The notes under the pieces: model-generated
Seen by the model: only the letters and a program-made list of their open reading frames with translations
Told to the model about the DNA's origin: nothing
Databases searched by the model: none
Part shown: positions 40,386 through 53,062 of the stretch, piece by piece
Layout of the letters: each line of letters starts with the position of its first letter
Position numbering within the stretch: position 1 is the stretch's first letter
Assembly: GCF_002111595.1 (NCBI RefSeq)
Contig: NZ_LUTN01000004.1
Span: 1-64,000, forward strand
Length of the DNA: 64,000 nucleotides
Direction of reading: 5' to 3'
Origin: Lonsdalea britannica
GTDB lineage: Bacteria; Pseudomonadota; Gammaproteobacteria; Enterobacterales; Enterobacteriaceae
Position numbers and translations under genes: made by a program

Positions 40386-41147
40386 CTAGGATGCAACGAC
40401 ATCGTTAGGCGTGGTTCCTCCGAAGCGACGCTCTCGTTGAGCAAAAGCATTCAGCGCACCTTCAAAGACTTCTTCATCAAAATCGGGCCAGAGGACATCG
40501 GTAAAATACAATTCAGCATAGGCTATTTGCCACAATAAAAAGTTGCTGATGCGATGTTCTCCGCCCGTTCTTATTACTAAATCAACCGGCGCCTGCTCGT
40601 TAAGGCAGGTGTACTGGCACAGGGTGGCTTCATCGATGGTATCGGGACGCAGCGCACCTTCCTGGACCTGCTCGGCGATTTGTCGGACTCCCTGAATGAT
40701 ATCCCAACGGCCGCCATAATTCGCAGCAATATTCAGGGTCAGACCGGTATTATTCGCAGTGAGCTCCTCCGAAAGACGAATACGCTCCTGCAAACGGGAA
40801 CTAAAGCGACTCATGTCGCCAATAATGCGCAACCTCACATTATGTTTATGCAAGCTTTTGACTTCGCTATCTAGCGCCCGCATAAACAGCTGCATGAGTG
40901 CGGAGACTTCTTGCGCTGGTCGACTCCAGTTTTCGCTACTGAACGCATAAAGCGTCAGGGCATTCAACTGATGACGGGCGGCGAAGCTAACTGCCCGGCG
41001 AACGGATTTGACTCCCGCCTGATGGCCAAAAACGCGTAGTTTACCCCGCTGCTTCGCCCAACGTCCGTTACCATCCATGATGATGGCGACATGTCGAGGA
41101 CTGCATGACTGCTGGCTTTGGCTGCCTTGTTGATTTTTGGAGGGCAT
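40386..41147 (-). CDS. uppS: Undecaprenyl diphosphate synthase
   Basis: 253 residues from ATG 41147, matching the E. coli length; an in-frame ATG further upstream at 41198 is not needed. The cis-prenyltransferase motif is [17 protein letters not shown], with the catalytic Asp, and the C-terminal [15 protein letters not shown] block is present. It makes the C55 carrier lipid for cell wall and O-antigen synthesis. Confidence 0.97.
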   Translation of the reverse strand: MPSKNQQGSQSQQSCSPRHVAIIMDGNGRWAKQRGKLRVFGHQAGVKSVRRAVSFAARHQLNALTLYAFSSENWSRPAQEVSALMQLFMRALDSEVKSLHKHNVRLRIIGDMSRFSSRLQERIRLSEELTANNTGLTLNIAANYGGRWDIIQGVRQIAEQVQEGALRPDTIDEATLCQYTCLNEQAPVDLVIRTGGEHRISNFLLWQIAYAELYFTDVLWPDFDEEVFEGALNAFAQRERRFGGTTPNDVVAS

Positions 41148-41336
41148 AGCGTGTACTGATTTCCTCAAGCAAGAATATCGATAGGTTCTTTCAGTCATCG
41201 GACCTGGCAGCGCAAAAAAAGCCGTGAACTTGCACAGCTTATCGTTGCCATTGGCTTATCACGTAAACAGCCTACACCTAGCGGCGCAGACTATACCATT
41301 TCAAAACACGTGCCACAAACGCGCACCCTCGCCGAA

Positions 41337-42530
41337 TCAGCGGTAGTGCTGCAGTTCTTGTCGTGTCTGTATCCTTGCCCAACGGTCGATAGCGAGCACA
41401 TCATCCACACTGGCAGGTTCCGGCAGTACCAGCTGTTCCAGAACCCGTCGGTTGAGCTGTGCAATATCCGTAAAACGGATAGCCGATTGCAGAAAAGCCT
41501 CCACGGCGACCTCATTAGCGGCATTTAACGCCGTTGTCGCCGCCTGCCCGTGGTTACAGGCTTCTATCGCCAATGTCAGACAAGGGTACCGCTGATAATC
41601 CGGAGCCGAAAACGTCAACGCGCCCAGTTGGCAAAAATCCAGCTTCGGTGCCCCAGAGGCGACACGTGCCGGATAAGCCATCGCGTGCGCAATAGGCGTC
41701 CGCATATCCGGGGATCCCAGCTGCGCCAACACGCTGCCGTCCCGATAACGCACCATGGAATGGATGACCGACTGAGGGTGAATCACCACTTCCATCTGCT
41801 CATCCGATGCGTTGAACAGCCAGCGGGCTTCGATGTATTCCAGACCCTTGTTCATCATGGTCGCAGAATCCACGGAAATCTTGCGTCCCATCGACCAGTT
41901 GGGATGAGCGCAAGCCTGATCCGGCGTCATCGCCCTCAGGTCCGCCAGCGCGGTATCACGGAAAGGACCACCGGAACCGGTAAGGACAATCTGTTCAACG
42001 CCATAATCCATCAGGTCAGCGTAACCCAGCTGATGCTGAATTTGCTCAGGTAAACTCTGAAAAATAGCATTATGTTCGCTGTCGATAGGCAGTAGTTGGG
42101 CTCGGTTAGCCGCAACTTCACGCATAAACAGGTGTCCGCAGGTCACGAGTGACTCTTTATTCGCCAAGAGTACCTGCTTGCCCGCGCGAATCGCCGCCAA
42201 CGTCGGCAACAATCCAGCCGCCCCCACGATGGCCGCCATAACCTGGTCGACGCCATCAAGGCTGGCTAACTCGCAAGCGCCCTGCTCTCCACACAGCACC
42301 TCGGTTTTACAACCCTGTTCTTTCAGCTGTCGGCGCAGTTCGCTTACGCTGTTTTCATCCGCCATCGCAACATATTCAGGGCGAAACTCCAGACACTGTT
42401 CCACCATTCGCGGCACGTTTCGTCCGGCGACCAGCGCTTTTACCGAAAAGTCGTTCGGATTCGCTTTGACCACAGCCAGCGTACTCATGCCGATCGAACC
42501 GGTTGAACCCAAAATTGTCAGCTTCTTCAT
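41337..42530 (-). CDS. dxr: 1-deoxy-D-xylulose 5-phosphate reductoisomerase
   Basis: 397 residues (E. coli 398). The NADPH-binding loop is [15 protein letters not shown] at the N-terminus, and substrate and metal residues are in [11 protein letters not shown] and [18 protein letters not shown]. It carries out the committed step of the MEP isoprenoid pathway. Confidence 0.97.
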   Translation of the reverse strand: MKKLTILGSTGSIGMSTLAVVKANPNDFSVKALVAGRNVPRMVEQCLEFRPEYVAMADENSVSELRRQLKEQGCKTEVLCGEQGACELASLDGVDQVMAAIVGAAGLLPTLAAIRAGKQVLLANKESLVTCGHLFMREVAANRAQLLPIDSEHNAIFQSLPEQIQHQLGYADLMDYGVEQIVLTGSGGPFRDTALADLRAMTPDQACAHPNWSMGRKISVDSATMMNKGLEYIEARWLFNASDEQMEVVIHPQSVIHSMVRYRDGSVLAQLGSPDMRTPIAHAMAYPARVASGAPKLDFCQLGALTFSAPDYQRYPCLTLAIEACNHGQAATTALNAANEVAVEAFLQSAIRFTDIAQLNRRVLEQLVLPEPASVDDVLAIDRWARIQTRQELQHYR

Positions 42531-42658
42531 AGGGGTGCTCTAGTACATACAGCGATTGATTGTCAGATGTGGCAGCAGGCGGGAATACGACTCTTTCATT
42601 GCTGTCGGCAATGCCGGTTGAACCGGTATAGATACCGCCAAACCTGAATCAGGAAGCA

Positions 42659-42716
42659 TAAAAAATAAAGCGCCGCGAGAGGGAGGGATGACCCTTCACC
42701 TACTGGCGGCGCTGTC
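42659..42716 (-). terminator. Terminator between frr and dxr
   Basis: On the minus strand an arm AGCGCCGC pairs with GCGGCGCT after a partly paired interior, followed by TTTATTTTTTAT. It lies just after the frr stop, so dxr probably has its own promoter in 42531-42658. Confidence 0.7.
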
Positions 42717-42729
42717 CTGACTAATGGAT

Positions 42730-43287
42730 TTAGAAATCCATCAGTTCTTTTTCTTTGTCAGCCAGCGCAGTGTCGATTTTCTTGATAAAGCTGTCGGTCA
42801 GCTTCTGAATATCGTCCTGAGCGCGGCGTTCTTCGTCTTCGCTGATGGTTTTGTCTTTCAACTGTGCCTTCAGCTTGTCGTTCGCATCGCGACGCACGTT
42901 ACGTACGGAGACGCGGCCCTGTTCGGCTTCGCCGCGAACCACTTTGATCAGATCTTTACGGCGCTCTTCTGTCAACGCAGGCAGCGGCACACGAATGACC
43001 GTGCCAGCGGACATCGGGTTCAGACCCAGATCGGACGCCATGATCGCTTTTTCAACGGCCGCGCTCAGAGAGCGATCGAAGACCGTCACAGCCAGCGTAC
43101 GGGCATCTTCCGCAACCACGTTGGCGACCTGACGCAGCGGCGTCGCGCTACCGTAATATTCTACATGGATGCCGTCCAGCAGGCTGGGAGAAGCACGTCC
43201 AGTGCGGACTTTACTGATTTGGTTTTTGAAAACCTCTACGCATTTGTCCATGCGAGTATCAGCATCTTTTCTGATTTCATTAATCAC
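42730..43287 (-). CDS. frr: Ribosome recycling factor
   Basis: 185 residues from GTG 43287, exactly the E. coli length (first residues [20 protein letters not shown]), with AGGG about ten bases upstream. With EF-G it splits post-termination ribosomes. Longer upstream frames are not needed. Confidence 0.97.
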   Translation of the reverse strand: MINEIRKDADTRMDKCVEVFKNQISKVRTGRASPSLLDGIHVEYYGSATPLRQVANVVAEDARTLAVTVFDRSLSAAVEKAIMASDLGLNPMSAGTVIRVPLPALTEERRKDLIKVVRGEAEQGRVSVRNVRRDANDKLKAQLKDKTISEDEERRAQDDIQKLTDSFIKKIDTALADKEKELMDF

Positions 43288-43422
43288 GTTGTGAACCCTT
43301 GAAAACTGGTTGCCTGTCAGATCACGCCTTAGCATGATCCGGTGAATAATTTATGCCAGCCGTAGCGGGCAGAGATAGCGCTATCTAGTATCGCCGAAAC
43401 AGGATATTACCCTACTTTGACG

Positions 43423-44154
43423 TTAGCCGTTATTACTGATCAACGTGCCTTCTTTTTCGCCCATCACCACACGACGCAGCGCGCCGGGTTTGTTCATGTT
43501 GAACACGCGGATCGGCAGATTGTGGTCTCGCGCCAGCGTAAATGCGGCAAGGTCCATGACTTTCAGCTCACGTTCCAGCACATCCTGGTAGTCCAGCGTT
43601 TCGTACAACGTCGCATTAGGATCTTTTACTGGATCGGCAGAGTAAACGCCATCGACTTTAGTCGCCTTCAATACCACGTCGGCTTCGATCTCGATGCCGC
43701 GCAGACACGCCGCAGAGTCAGTAGTGAAGAACGGGTTGCCGGTGCCGGCGGAGAAAATGACAACGCGGTTGTTGCGCAGCAGGCTGATGGCCTCGGCCCA
43801 ACTGTAGTTATCACACACGCCGTTCAGCGGGATCGCCGACATCAGTCGAGCATTAACGTATGCACGGTGCAGGGCATCACGCATTGCCAGACCGTTCATT
43901 ACCGTCGCCAGCATCCCCATATGGTCGCCCACAACACGGTTCATTCCCGCTTTGGCAAGCCCAGCGCCGCGAAACAGGTTACCGCCGCCGATAACCACAC
44001 CGACCTGAATGCCCAGCTCAACCAGTTCTTTCACTTCCTGAGCCATGCGATCCAGAATGCTAGCATCAATACCGAAACCGTCCGCGCCTTGCAGGGCTTC
44101 GCCGCTGAGCTTGAGCAGGATACGTTGATATACGGGTTTTGCGTTGGTTGCCAT
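43423..44154 (-). CDS. pyrH: UMP kinase
   Basis: 243 residues, an amino acid kinase fold ([32 protein letters not shown]-type loop [13 protein letters not shown]). It phosphorylates UMP to UDP and is GTP-activated. It lies between tsf and frr in the conserved order. Confidence 0.97.
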   Translation of the reverse strand: MATNAKPVYQRILLKLSGEALQGADGFGIDASILDRMAQEVKELVELGIQVGVVIGGGNLFRGAGLAKAGMNRVVGDHMGMLATVMNGLAMRDALHRAYVNARLMSAIPLNGVCDNYSWAEAISLLRNNRVVIFSAGTGNPFFTTDSAACLRGIEIEADVVLKATKVDGVYSADPVKDPNATLYETLDYQDVLERELKVMDLAAFTLARDHNLPIRVFNMNKPGALRRVVMGEKEGTLISNNG

Positions 44155-44261
44155 GGTGTTTTGTCCTAACAGGCTGTCGTCGTATTGGGGATGGTTACAC
44201 TGCTACACCCGGTTTCGCAGAATAGCGAGCTACCCGATGTAATGAACTCTTTTGGCTGGAT

Positions 44262-44287
44262 AAAAAGGAACCGCCAACCGGCGGCTC
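44262..44287 (-). terminator. Terminator after tsf
   Basis: On the minus strand GGAGCCGCC-GGTT-GGCGGTTCC is followed by TTTTTA. It lies 11 bases after the tsf stop. Confidence 0.8.
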
Positions 44288-44297
44288 CTCTTTTTTA

Positions 44298-45154
44298 TTA
44301 AGACTGCTTGCTCATTGCTGCAACTTCAGCAGCAAAGTCAACTTCAGCTTTCTCAATACCTTCACCCACTTCATAACGAATAAAGCTGGTGACGTCTGCG
44401 TTGTGCTCTTTCAGCAGCTGGCCGACGGTTTTGCTCGGGTCCATCACGAAGTGCTGGCCGGACAGAGAGATTTCGCCGGTGAATTTACGCATACGGCCTT
44501 CGACCATTTTTTCTGCGATTTCACGCGGTTTGCCGGACTGCATGGCGATGTCCAGCTGGATCTGGTGCTCACGAGCGACAACGTCAGCCGGAACATCTTC
44601 AGCCTTCACGTACTCAGGCTTGCTGGCAGCGATGTGCATAGCGATGTGCTTGATCAGCTCTTCGTCAGCACCCGTTGCGGCAACCATAACGCCGATGCGA
44701 GCGCCGTGCAGGTAAGAACCCAGCGCGTCGCCGGACAGTACGGAGATGCGACGGATATTGATGTTTTCACCGATTTTAGCCACCAGCGCAGTACGCTGAT
44801 CTTCAAATTTGGCTTTCAGTTCTTCAACGTCAGTAATGCGGTCGTTCAGAGCAGCGGTAGCCACTTCTTCACCGAACGCTTTGAAACCGGCATCTTTGGC
44901 AACAAAGTCGGTTTCACAGTTCAGTTCAGCGATGACGCCGTATTTGCCGTCTGCAGCAATCTTGGTCAGGATGATGCCTTCAGCAGCAACACGACCCGCT
45001 TTCTTGGCAGCTTTAGCCTGGCCAGACTTACGCATGTTGTCGATGGCCAGCTCAATGTCGCCATTCGCTTCAACCAGCGCTTTTTTACATTCCATCATGC
45101 CTGCGCCAGTACGTTCGCGCAGTTCTTTTACCAGGCAGCGGTAATTTCAGCCAT
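44298..45154 (-). CDS. tsf: Elongation factor Ts, frame broken near the start
   Basis: Restoring one base gives 285 residues (E. coli 283). The EF-Tu-binding block [12 protein letters not shown] is present. The first codons read [12 protein letters not shown] because the coding strand has GCTGCCTGGTAAAA instead of GCTGCCCTGGTAAAA, near 45132; the next frame continues [20 protein letters not shown]-Ts is needed for EF-Tu nucleotide exchange, so a lost C in a CCC run is a sequence error in all likelihood. Confidence 0.95.
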
Positions 45155-45189
45155 TATCTTTTCCTCGTTATCTCATGGGGGAGATAAGT

Positions 45190-45214
45190 AAAAGGGGGCC
45201 TTTACAGGCCCCCT
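45190..45214 (-). terminator. Hairpin between rpsB and tsf
   Basis: On the minus strand AGGGGGCCT-GTAA-AGGCCCCCT is followed by TTTAC. The strong stem with a short U run suggests a partial terminator or attenuator that sets the rpsB:tsf ratio. Confidence 0.7.
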
Positions 45215-45266
45215 AACCAACATATATCAATACCTGGTTAATAAGGGCTCGACAGAGCCAGCCTTA

Positions 45267-46140
<874 letters not shown>

Positions 46141-46333
46141 AGAGATTGATCGTCAGCCAGCCGGATCACCGGCGCGCTTTATACCATAAACAGCCCACTG
46201 ACACCAACTTTACTTGCGCTTTTGCGCCCGCGCGCCAATGATGATTTGGCAGTCCCCGGCAGGGCTGATACCATAAGTCACTCTTTGCTGACCCTATTTT
46301 CGTTAGGAACATTCACACCTGCGGACACACTCA

Positions 46334-47128
46334 ATGGCTATTTCTATTAAAACTCCGGAAGATATTGAAAAAATGCGCGTAGCTGGGCAACTGGCGGCTG
46401 AAGTGCTTGAAATTATCGAGCCTCACGTCGTACCGGGAGTCACTACGGGTGAACTGGATCGCATTTGTCACGATCACATCACCAACAAGCAGCATGCGAT
46501 TTCAGCCTGTCTGGGTTACCACGGCTTTCCCAAGTCGGTGTGCATCTCCATCAATGAAGTCATCTGCCACGGCATTCCCTCCGACGAGAAACATCTCAAA
46601 GACGGTGACATCGTCAATATCGACGTGACGGTCATCAAAGATGGTTTCCACGGCGATACCTCCAAAATGTTCATCGTCGGCAAGCCTACGATTCTGGGCG
46701 AACGTCTGTGCCGCGTCACGCAGGACAGCCTGTATCTGGCGATAAAAATGGTAAAACCCGGCATCCGTCTACGTTCGCTCGGCAAAGCCATTCAGCAATT
46801 CGTTGAAGCTCAGGATTTCTCTGTCGTGCGCGAATACTGCGGACACGGTATCGGCACCGGCTTCCACGAAGAACCGCAGGTTCTGCACTATGACGCAGAC
46901 GATGGCGGCGTTGTATTGAAGCCCGGCATGGCGTTCACCATCGAGCCGATGGTCAATGCGGGCGATTTCCGCATTCGCACCATGAAAGACGGTTGGACGG
47001 TGAAAACCAAAGATCGCAGCTTGTCCGCGCAGTACGAGCATACTATTGTGGTGACAGAGGACGGATGCGAAATAATGACGTTGCGTAAGGATGACACCAT
47101 CCCGAAAATCATCACGCATCAGGAATAA
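46334..47128 (+). CDS. map: Methionine aminopeptidase type I
   Basis: 264 residues (E. coli 264). The pita-bread metal ligands are in [20 protein letters not shown] (two Asp), [14 protein letters not shown] (His), FTIEPM (Glu) and SAQYEHT (Glu). It removes the initiator Met from nascent proteins. It is divergent from rpsB and ends at a clear terminator. Confidence 0.98.
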   Translation: MAISIKTPEDIEKMRVAGQLAAEVLEIIEPHVVPGVTTGELDRICHDHITNKQHAISACLGYHGFPKSVCISINEVICHGIPSDEKHLKDGDIVNIDVTVIKDGFHGDTSKMFIVGKPTILGERLCRVTQDSLYLAIKMVKPGIRLRSLGKAIQQFVEAQDFSVVREYCGHGIGTGFHEEPQVLHYDADDGGVVLKPGMAFTIEPMVNAGDFRIRTMKDGWTVKTKDRSLSAQYEHTIVVTEDGCEIMTLRKDDTIPKIITHQE

Positions 47129-47134
47129 ACAGCT

Positions 47135-47156
47135 GCCGGCAATCGCCGGCTTTTTT
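47135..47156 (+). terminator. Terminator after map
   Basis: GCCGGC-AATC-GCCGGC followed by TTTTTT, six bases after the map stop and 14 bases before the glnD start. Confidence 0.85.
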
Positions 47157-47169
47157 ATGGGCGCCGTAC

Positions 47170-49863
47170 ATGAACGAAATCGATCAGGACCTGCCGCATA
47201 TCTCTCACGGGACGCCGACCACGGCCCACCCCGCCCCCCAATCTCCGCTGACCTTCAGCGACGATATGCTGGAACGCCAGACGCTGAAACAGCATCTTGA
47301 ACAGTTCCAGATATGGCTAACGGATGAGTTCAAGGCCGGCGTCAGCGCGGAAACCCTGATCGACGCCCGCACACAGTTTATCGACCGCCTGCTGCAACGA
47401 CTGTGGCATTTCTACCAATTAGACCGCGTGGAGCAGACCGCCTTAGTTGCCGTCGGCGGCTACGGGCGCGGAGAACTGCATCCGCTCTCCGATATCGACC
47501 TGCTGGTTCTGAGCCGGGATGGGTTTGACGAAATTCAGTCACAGGCCGTCAGCCAATTGATCACTCTGCTGTGGGATCTGCGGCTGGAAGTCGGGCACAG
47601 CGTACGCACGTTGGACGAGTGTCTGGAGGAAGGTCGGGCCGATATCTCTGTCGCGACCAACCTGATCGAATCTCGCATGATCTGCGGCGACGTCGCTCTG
47701 TTTCTGTCGTTGCAGAAACACATCTTCAGCGACAAGTTCTGGCCGTCCGCCTCTTTCTTCGCGGCCAAGGTCGCAGAACAACGCGAACGTCATCAGCGTT
47801 ATCACGGCACCAGCTACAACCTGGAGCCGGATATCAAAAGCAGCCCCGGCGGCCTGCGTGATATCCATACGCTGCTTTGGGTCGCGCGCCGCCACTTCGG
47901 CGCGACGTCGCTGAATGAAATGGTCGGCTTTGGGTTCCTGACGGAAGCCGAGCGCAACGAACTCAACGAATGCCAAAGCTTTCTGTGGCGCATCCGCTTC
48001 GCCCTGCACTCGTTGCTGAGTCGCTACGACAACCGATTGTTGTTCGACCGCCAGCTGAACGTAGCGCAACTATTGCAATATCAGGGCGAGGGGAACGCGC
48101 CCGTCGAGCGCATGATGAAAGACTTCTTCCGGGTCACGCGACGGGTGTACGAGCTTAATCAGATGCTGCTTCAGCTGTTTGATGAAGCTATTCTGGCGCT
48201 CGATCCACATGAAAAGCCGCGGATGCTGGACGGCGAGTTCCAGCTGCGCGGCACGCTGATTGATTTGCAGGATGAAACGCTATTCGATAATAAACCCGAA
48301 GCCATCATGCGCATGTTCTATGCCATGGTGCGTCATCCCGAGATCACCGGCATCTATTCGACGACGCTGCGCCGACTGCGTTACGCCCGTCGTCACCTCG
48401 CCAGCCCCTTGTGCACCATCCCAGAGGCCCGCAGCCTGTTCATGAACATTCTGCGCCACCCGCGCGCGGTCAGTCAGGCGCTGTTGCCGATGCACCGACA
48501 CAGCGTGCTGTGGGCCTATATGCCGCAGTGGAGCAACATCGTCGGCCAGATGCAGTTCGACTTGTTTCACGCCTACACCGTGGACGAGCATACGATCCGC
48601 GTCTTGCTTAAGCTGGAAAGCTTCGCCGATGAGTCAACGCTGAAAGAACATCCGCTGTGTGTAAAGCTTTACCCCCGATTACCGCAGCCCGAGCTGCTGT
48701 TGCTGGCCGCGTTGTTCCATGACATCGCCAAAGGACGCGGCGGCGATCACTCTGAGCTAGGCGCGAAAGACGCGCTGGAGTTCGCGGCATTGCACGGACT
48801 AAACCTGCGCGAGGCGCAGCTGGTTTCGTGGCTGGTGCGCTGCCATCTGATGATGTCGGTCACCGCCCAACGTCGCGATATTCAGGATCCGGCCGTCATT
48901 CAACAGTTCGCCGAGGAAGTGCAAAGCGAAACTCGCCTGCGCTACCTGATCAATCTCACGGTCGCCGACATCTGCGCCACCAACGAAACGTTGTGGAACA
49001 GCTGGAAACAGAGTCTGCTGCACGAGCTGTACTTCGCCACCGAGAAGCAACTGCGGCGCGGGATGCAACACTCGCCCGACCTTCGGAAGCGGGTACGGCA
49101 CCATCGTCAGCAGGCGCTGGCGCTGCTGCGAATGGACAACATTGACGAAACCGCGCTGAATGAGATTTGGAGCCGCTGTCGCGCCGACTATTTCCTGCGC
49201 CATACGCCTAATCAGCTGGCCTGGCACGCCGTTCACCTAGTGAACCACGATCCTAGCAAACCGCTGGTGCTGATCGGGGATGACACCACGCGTGGCGGCA
49301 CGGAGATCTTTATCTGGAGTCCGGACCGCCCCTATCTGTTCGCCACCGTCGCAGGCGAGCTGGATCGGCGTAATCTGAACGTTCATGATGCGCAGATCTT
49401 TACCAGCCGTGACGGAATGGCGATGGATACCTTCATCGTGCTGGAGCCTGAGGGCAACCCGGTGGCGCAGGATCGTCATAACATGATTCGCCTGGCGATT
49501 GAGCAGGCACTGACGCAGAAGGATTATCACTCTCCCCGCGTTCGTCGCACATCGTCCAAGCTCCGTCATTTCAGCGTCGAGACTGAAGTCAGTTTTCTGC
49601 CGACGATACACACCGATCGCCGCAGCTACATGGAACTGGTCGCGCTTGACCAACCGGGCCTGTTGGCTCAGGTCGGCGAGGTCTTCGCCGAACTGCATAT
49701 ATCACTGCATGGCGCGCGTATTTCCACCATCGGCGAACGCGTAGAAGATTTATTTATTCTGGCGGACAACGATCGCCGAGCATTGAGCCCCGAATTGCAG
49801 CTTAAATTGCAACAACGGTTGACAGAGGCCCTCAACCCAAACGATAAAGTAGGCTTGTGTTAA
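47170..49863 (+). CDS. glnD: Bifunctional uridylyltransferase/uridylyl-removing enzyme GlnD
   Basis: 897 residues. The nucleotidyltransferase site [19 protein letters not shown] is near residues 95-115. The HD hydrolase site [16 protein letters not shown] is near 515-530. Two ACT domains are at the C-terminus (from about 710 and 820). It senses glutamine and adds or removes UMP on PII proteins to control nitrogen assimilation. Confidence 0.97.
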   Translation: MNEIDQDLPHISHGTPTTAHPAPQSPLTFSDDMLERQTLKQHLEQFQIWLTDEFKAGVSAETLIDARTQFIDRLLQRLWHFYQLDRVEQTALVAVGGYGRGELHPLSDIDLLVLSRDGFDEIQSQAVSQLITLLWDLRLEVGHSVRTLDECLEEGRADISVATNLIESRMICGDVALFLSLQKHIFSDKFWPSASFFAAKVAEQRERHQRYHGTSYNLEPDIKSSPGGLRDIHTLLWVARRHFGATSLNEMVGFGFLTEAERNELNECQSFLWRIRFALHSLLSRYDNRLLFDRQLNVAQLLQYQGEGNAPVERMMKDFFRVTRRVYELNQMLLQLFDEAILALDPHEKPRMLDGEFQLRGTLIDLQDETLFDNKPEAIMRMFYAMVRHPEITGIYSTTLRRLRYARRHLASPLCTIPEARSLFMNILRHPRAVSQALLPMHRHSVLWAYMPQWSNIVGQMQFDLFHAYTVDEHTIRVLLKLESFADESTLKEHPLCVKLYPRLPQPELLLLAALFHDIAKGRGGDHSELGAKDALEFAALHGLNLREAQLVSWLVRCHLMMSVTAQRRDIQDPAVIQQFAEEVQSETRLRYLINLTVADICATNETLWNSWKQSLLHELYFATEKQLRRGMQHSPDLRKRVRHHRQQALALLRMDNIDETALNEIWSRCRADYFLRHTPNQLAWHAVHLVNHDPSKPLVLIGDDTTRGGTEIFIWSPDRPYLFATVAGELDRRNLNVHDAQIFTSRDGMAMDTFIVLEPEGNPVAQDRHNMIRLAIEQALTQKDYHSPRVRRTSSKLRHFSVETEVSFLPTIHTDRRSYMELVALDQPGLLAQVGEVFAELHISLHGARISTIGERVEDLFILADNDRRALSPELQLKLQQRLTEALNPNDKVGLC

Positions 49864-49902
49864 TTAATTATTACCTTGGTAATCACGAGATAGAGAGTCA
49901 GG

Positions 49903-50727
49903 ATGCAGCAATTACAAAACGTCATCGAAACAGCCTTCGAACGCCGCGCAGAAATCACTCCGGCTAATGCAGATACCGTCACGCGTGAAGCGGTTAACCA
50001 GGCCATTAGCCTGCTGGACAGCGGCGCGCTGCGTGTCGCAGAGAAAATCGACGGTCAGTGGGTCACTCATCAGTGGCTGAAGAAAGCCGTACTGCTTTCC
50101 TTCCGTATTAATGAAAACCGCATCATCGATGGCAACGAAACACGTTACTACGACAAAGTGCCGATGAAATTCGCCGACTACGACGAAGCACGCTTCCAGC
50201 GTGAAGGCTTTCGTGTCGCGCCCCCTGCCAGCGTTCGTCAGGGCGCCTTTATCGCTCGTAATACCGTCCTGATGCCTTCTTACGTCAACATCGGTGCCTA
50301 TGTCGATGAAGGCACGATGGTGGATACCTGGGTTACCGTGGGCTCTTGCGCGCAGATCGGTAAAAACGTTCATCTGTCCGGCGGCGTCGGCATCGGCGGC
50401 GTTCTGGAACCTCTGCAAGCCAACCCGACCATCATTGAAGACAACTGCTTCATCGGCGCGCGTTCCGAAGTCGTGGAAGGCGTCATCGTCGAAGAAGGCT
50501 CCGTCATTTCGATGGGCGTATTCATCAGCCAGAGTACCCGCATTTATGACCGCGAAACCGGCGAAGTCCACTTCGGTCGCGTCCCGGCAGGCTCTGTCGT
50601 GGTTTCCGGCAACATGCCTTCCAAAGATGGCAGTCATAGCCTGTACTGCGCCGTGATCGTGAAGAAGGTCGATGCGAAAACTCGCGGTAAAGTGGGCATC
50701 AACGAGCTGTTGCGCACCATCGACTGA
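49903..50727 (+). CDS. dapD: Tetrahydrodipicolinate N-succinyltransferase
   Basis: 274 residues (E. coli 274). A left-handed beta-helix with [12 protein letters not shown] and [14 protein letters not shown] is flanked by helical ends. It takes part in the succinylase branch of lysine and diaminopimelate synthesis. It starts 39 bases after glnD. Confidence 0.98.
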   Translation: MQQLQNVIETAFERRAEITPANADTVTREAVNQAISLLDSGALRVAEKIDGQWVTHQWLKKAVLLSFRINENRIIDGNETRYYDKVPMKFADYDEARFQREGFRVAPPASVRQGAFIARNTVLMPSYVNIGAYVDEGTMVDTWVTVGSCAQIGKNVHLSGGVGIGGVLEPLQANPTIIEDNCFIGARSEVVEGVIVEEGSVISMGVFISQSTRIYDRETGEVHFGRVPAGSVVVSGNMPSKDGSHSLYCAVIVKKVDAKTRGKVGINELLRTID

Positions 50728-50740
50728 TAAACAGACATTT

Positions 50741-50765
50741 GGCGGGTGAATGACCCGCCATTTTT
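50741..50765 (+). terminator. Terminator after dapD
   Basis: GGCGGGT-GAATG-ACCCGCC followed by ATTTTT, 14 bases after the dapD stop. Confidence 0.85.
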
Positions 50766-50848
50766 ATGTTCAGTCGGGACAAGGCGCATACGGACCCGCT
50801 GCATTGCATAAAAATGTAGCATGGCTTAGAACAGGAAGAGGTGATGCT

Positions 50849-51238
50849 ATGTATGACAATCTGAAGAGCCTCGGGATCAGCAACCCGGAAGATATCGACC
50901 GCTATAGCCTGCGGCAGGAAGCCAGCAATGACATTCTGAAAATTTATTTTCGCAAAGACAAAGGCGAGTTCTTCGCCAAAAGCGTGAAATTCAAATATCC
51001 CCGTCAGCGTAAAACCATTGCGGCAGACAATACGGGACAAGGCTTCCGGGAAATAAACGAAATCAGTCCCAATCTTCGTTATGTCGTTGATGAGCTTGAT
51101 CAGATCTGTCAGCGCGAACAGATCGAGGTCGACCTGAAACGCAAAATTCTGGCTGATTTGCGTCATCTGGAAAGCGTCGTCACCAACAAGATCAGCGAGA
51201 TTGAGTCCGATTTGGAAAAGCTGACCAAAAACCGTTAA
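50849..51238 (+). CDS. yaeH: DUF3461 family protein YaeH
   Basis: 129 residues from ATG 50849, with GAGGTG about five bases upstream; longer upstream frames lack support. It matches YaeH over its length ([20 protein letters not shown]...). The C-terminal 45 residues form a helix or coiled coil. The function is unknown. yaeH is also beside dapD in E. coli. Confidence 0.93.
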   Translation: MYDNLKSLGISNPEDIDRYSLRQEASNDILKIYFRKDKGEFFAKSVKFKYPRQRKTIAADNTGQGFREINEISPNLRYVVDELDQICQREQIEVDLKRKILADLRHLESVVTNKISEIESDLEKLTKNR

Positions 51239-51270
51239 AGCATCTATCCACACATTGCGCTATGCAGTAA

Positions 51271-51297
51271 AAACGGGGCCGAAGCCCCGTTTTTTTA
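51271..51297. terminator. Terminator between yaeH and yqcA
   Basis: ACGGGGC-CGAA-GCCCCGT with A run before and seven Ts after. It lies between convergent genes and is likely to work both ways. Confidence 0.88.
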
Positions 51298-51342
51298 TGC
51301 TGATGATGCACTCTGCTTATGCACAGCACCGAATAGGTCGCG

Positions 51343-51801
51343 TTAGGCGCGGCTTTCCAGCAGGTCAGCCCAGGTTTCAACCCACGCACAGGATACGACT
51401 TCAGGCTCCGGCTGTTCGGTGGCATCAATCTCTAATCGCTCGCCAATTCGCTCAGCCCCCAGCTCTTGCAGCAAAGCATCGAATTGACGCCCGCCGCCGC
51501 AGTAGACGTCATAGCTGCTGTCGCCCAATGCAATCAGGCCATACCCCATGCCAGGTAAAGGCCCGCAGGTGTCGCGCAGCGCCGTGTACAATGACACGAT
51601 AGACTCAGGCAGTTCCCCCTGCCCTGTCGTGGAGGTCACAATTAGCACCTGCTGCTCACGATATGTCAGCCACTCTTCCAGCGAGGCACCCTCGAAGATT
51701 TTCACTTCGTGCCCGCGTTCCCTGAGAATATTTTCAGCCTCTTCTGCAACCAATAACGCGTTACCGTAAACGGTGCCAACAAAAATACCGATCTGCGCCA
51801 T
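51343..51801 (-). CDS. yqcA: Flavodoxin YqcA
   Basis: 152 residues (E. coli 149), with the FMN phosphate loop [13 protein letters not shown] and the isoalloxazine loops [11 protein letters not shown] and [12 protein letters not shown]. It is a MioC-like short flavodoxin. It lies in an operon after yqcC-truC, as in E. coli. Confidence 0.93.
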   Translation of the reverse strand: MAQIGIFVGTVYGNALLVAEEAENILRERGHEVKIFEGASLEEWLTYREQQVLIVTSTTGQGELPESIVSLYTALRDTCGPLPGMGYGLIALGDSSYDVYCGGGRQFDALLQELGAERIGERLEIDATEQPEPEVVSCAWVETWADLLESRA

Positions 51802-51847
51802 GACGCGACTCCCTCAATCAGACAGATTTAACCCCGCTATCCTGACC

Positions 51848-52603
51848 TCAGGCTGCGGGAAACTCAACCCTTTCAAAATCAGGGAGAATACCCTCCCAAC
51901 CAAACTGCGACATCACACTCTGCCAGGTTTCATCCCAGCGCGCTCTAAGCTCCAGCGGCTCCCCCGTCACCGGGTGAACCAGCGACAGACAGCTGGCATG
52001 CAGCATCATTCGCGAACAGCCAAAGTGGGCGGCCATACCGCGATTCTGCTTTAAATCGCCATGCGTGCTGTCGCCGATAATGGGGTGGTGAATATGACTC
52101 ATATGCCGCCGGAGCTGATGCTTACGTCCATTTTCCGGTTTCAGTTCCATTAACGTGTAGCGAGACGTCGGATAGCGGCCAATGGCGACAGGCATGTCCG
52201 CCTGAGCCAGCGCGCGATAATGGCTGACCGCAGGCTGTGGTCCCTTATCGGGATTGGCGAACTTGTCCGCAATTTTGTCCAGCTCTTCCGTCAATGCATA
52301 GTCAATGGTAGCAGAATCAAAAACATGTCCCCGCACTACGGCGTGATAGGTTTTTTGGAGATCATGCTGTTCAAATAGCGAGGACAGCTGGCGAGCGACA
52401 TCGCTGGAAAGCGCTAGCAGTAAAACGCCGGAAGTCGGCCGATCAAGACGATGCACGGTATAGACGTGCTGGCCAATCTGGTCACGCACCGTTTGCATGA
52501 CCACCACTTTCTCTTTGCGGTCAAGCCAGCTACGGTGTACCAACCAGCCGGGGGGCTTGTTGACGGCCACCAGATAATCATCCTGATAGAGAATGTCCAA
52601 CAT
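51848..52603 (-). CDS. truC: tRNA pseudouridine(65) synthase TruC
   Basis: 251 residues from ATG 52603 (MLDILYQDDYLVAVNKPPGW); an earlier ATG at 52627 would overlap yqcC. The RluA-family catalytic motif is VHRLDRPTSGVLLLA. It modifies U65 in certain tRNAs. It is adjacent to yqcC. Confidence 0.95.
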   Translation of the reverse strand: MLDILYQDDYLVAVNKPPGWLVHRSWLDRKEKVVVMQTVRDQIGQHVYTVHRLDRPTSGVLLLALSSDVARQLSSLFEQHDLQKTYHAVVRGHVFDSATIDYALTEELDKIADKFANPDKGPQPAVSHYRALAQADMPVAIGRYPTSRYTLMELKPENGRKHQLRRHMSHIHHPIIGDSTHGDLKQNRGMAAHFGCSRMMLHASCLSLVHPVTGEPLELRARWDETWQSVMSQFGWEGILPDFERVEFPAA

Positions 52604-52607
52604 CGGT

Positions 52608-52926
52608 TTATTTTCCAAAGAAACCATCCAGCTCGCGCAGCGTGTTCAAAAGAGCCTGTAATCCTTCTTCCCGCCCTTCGAACGCCATTTCGAAATAGAT
52701 GAATAGCAAAACGTTCAGGCAATGGCGCGCCGCTATCCAGCAAGGCATGCATACGAGGCAGCAGCACCCATTGCAGCCACTGTTGGGCTTCCATGGTATC
52801 CACGCAGAAAGGCTCGGCGCTGGAGAATGCCTCCGCCTCCGGCGGCTTGCTCTGCCACAGTTCACTTTCTTTCAGGGCGTGTTCGACAGCCAACAAGGCT
52901 TGCCTAAGCTGCATATCTTCACTCAT
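52608..52926 (-). CDS. yqcC: YqcC family protein, frame broken once
   Basis: About 106 residues. The N-terminus (VEHALKESELWQSKPPEAEA, then TMEAQQWLQWVLLPRMHALL) and the C-terminus (YFEMAFEGREEGLQALLNTL) of YqcC are both present but in different frames. They join near 52698, where ISPYFEMA is expected and CATCTATTTC is seen; loss of two Cs from a CCC run explains it. YqcC is a small helical protein of unknown function. The break matches the error type seen elsewhere. Confidence 0.85.
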
Positions 52927-53028
52927 ACAGGGGTCTCAAACAGACTAACGGTAGGGCGGCAAAGGATAACATTGATGCCGCGCGGAGGCATCCTGCGAAA
53001 TACCTTCGCGCCAAGATGTCGCCGGAAC

Positions 53029-53062
53029 AAAAAAATGGGGGTACTGATTGCTCAGTACCCCC
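53029..53062 (-). terminator. csrB terminator
   Basis: GGGGGTACTGA-GCAA-TCAGTACCCCC on the minus strand, then ATTTTTTT. This is the usual CsrB 3' hairpin. Confidence 0.92.

Noticed and set aside
52414..52926. A 170-residue YqcC variant with a new C-terminus reading into truC
   Set aside because: The true YqcC C-terminus is present in the next frame, so the long frame is the result of a frame break near 52698.
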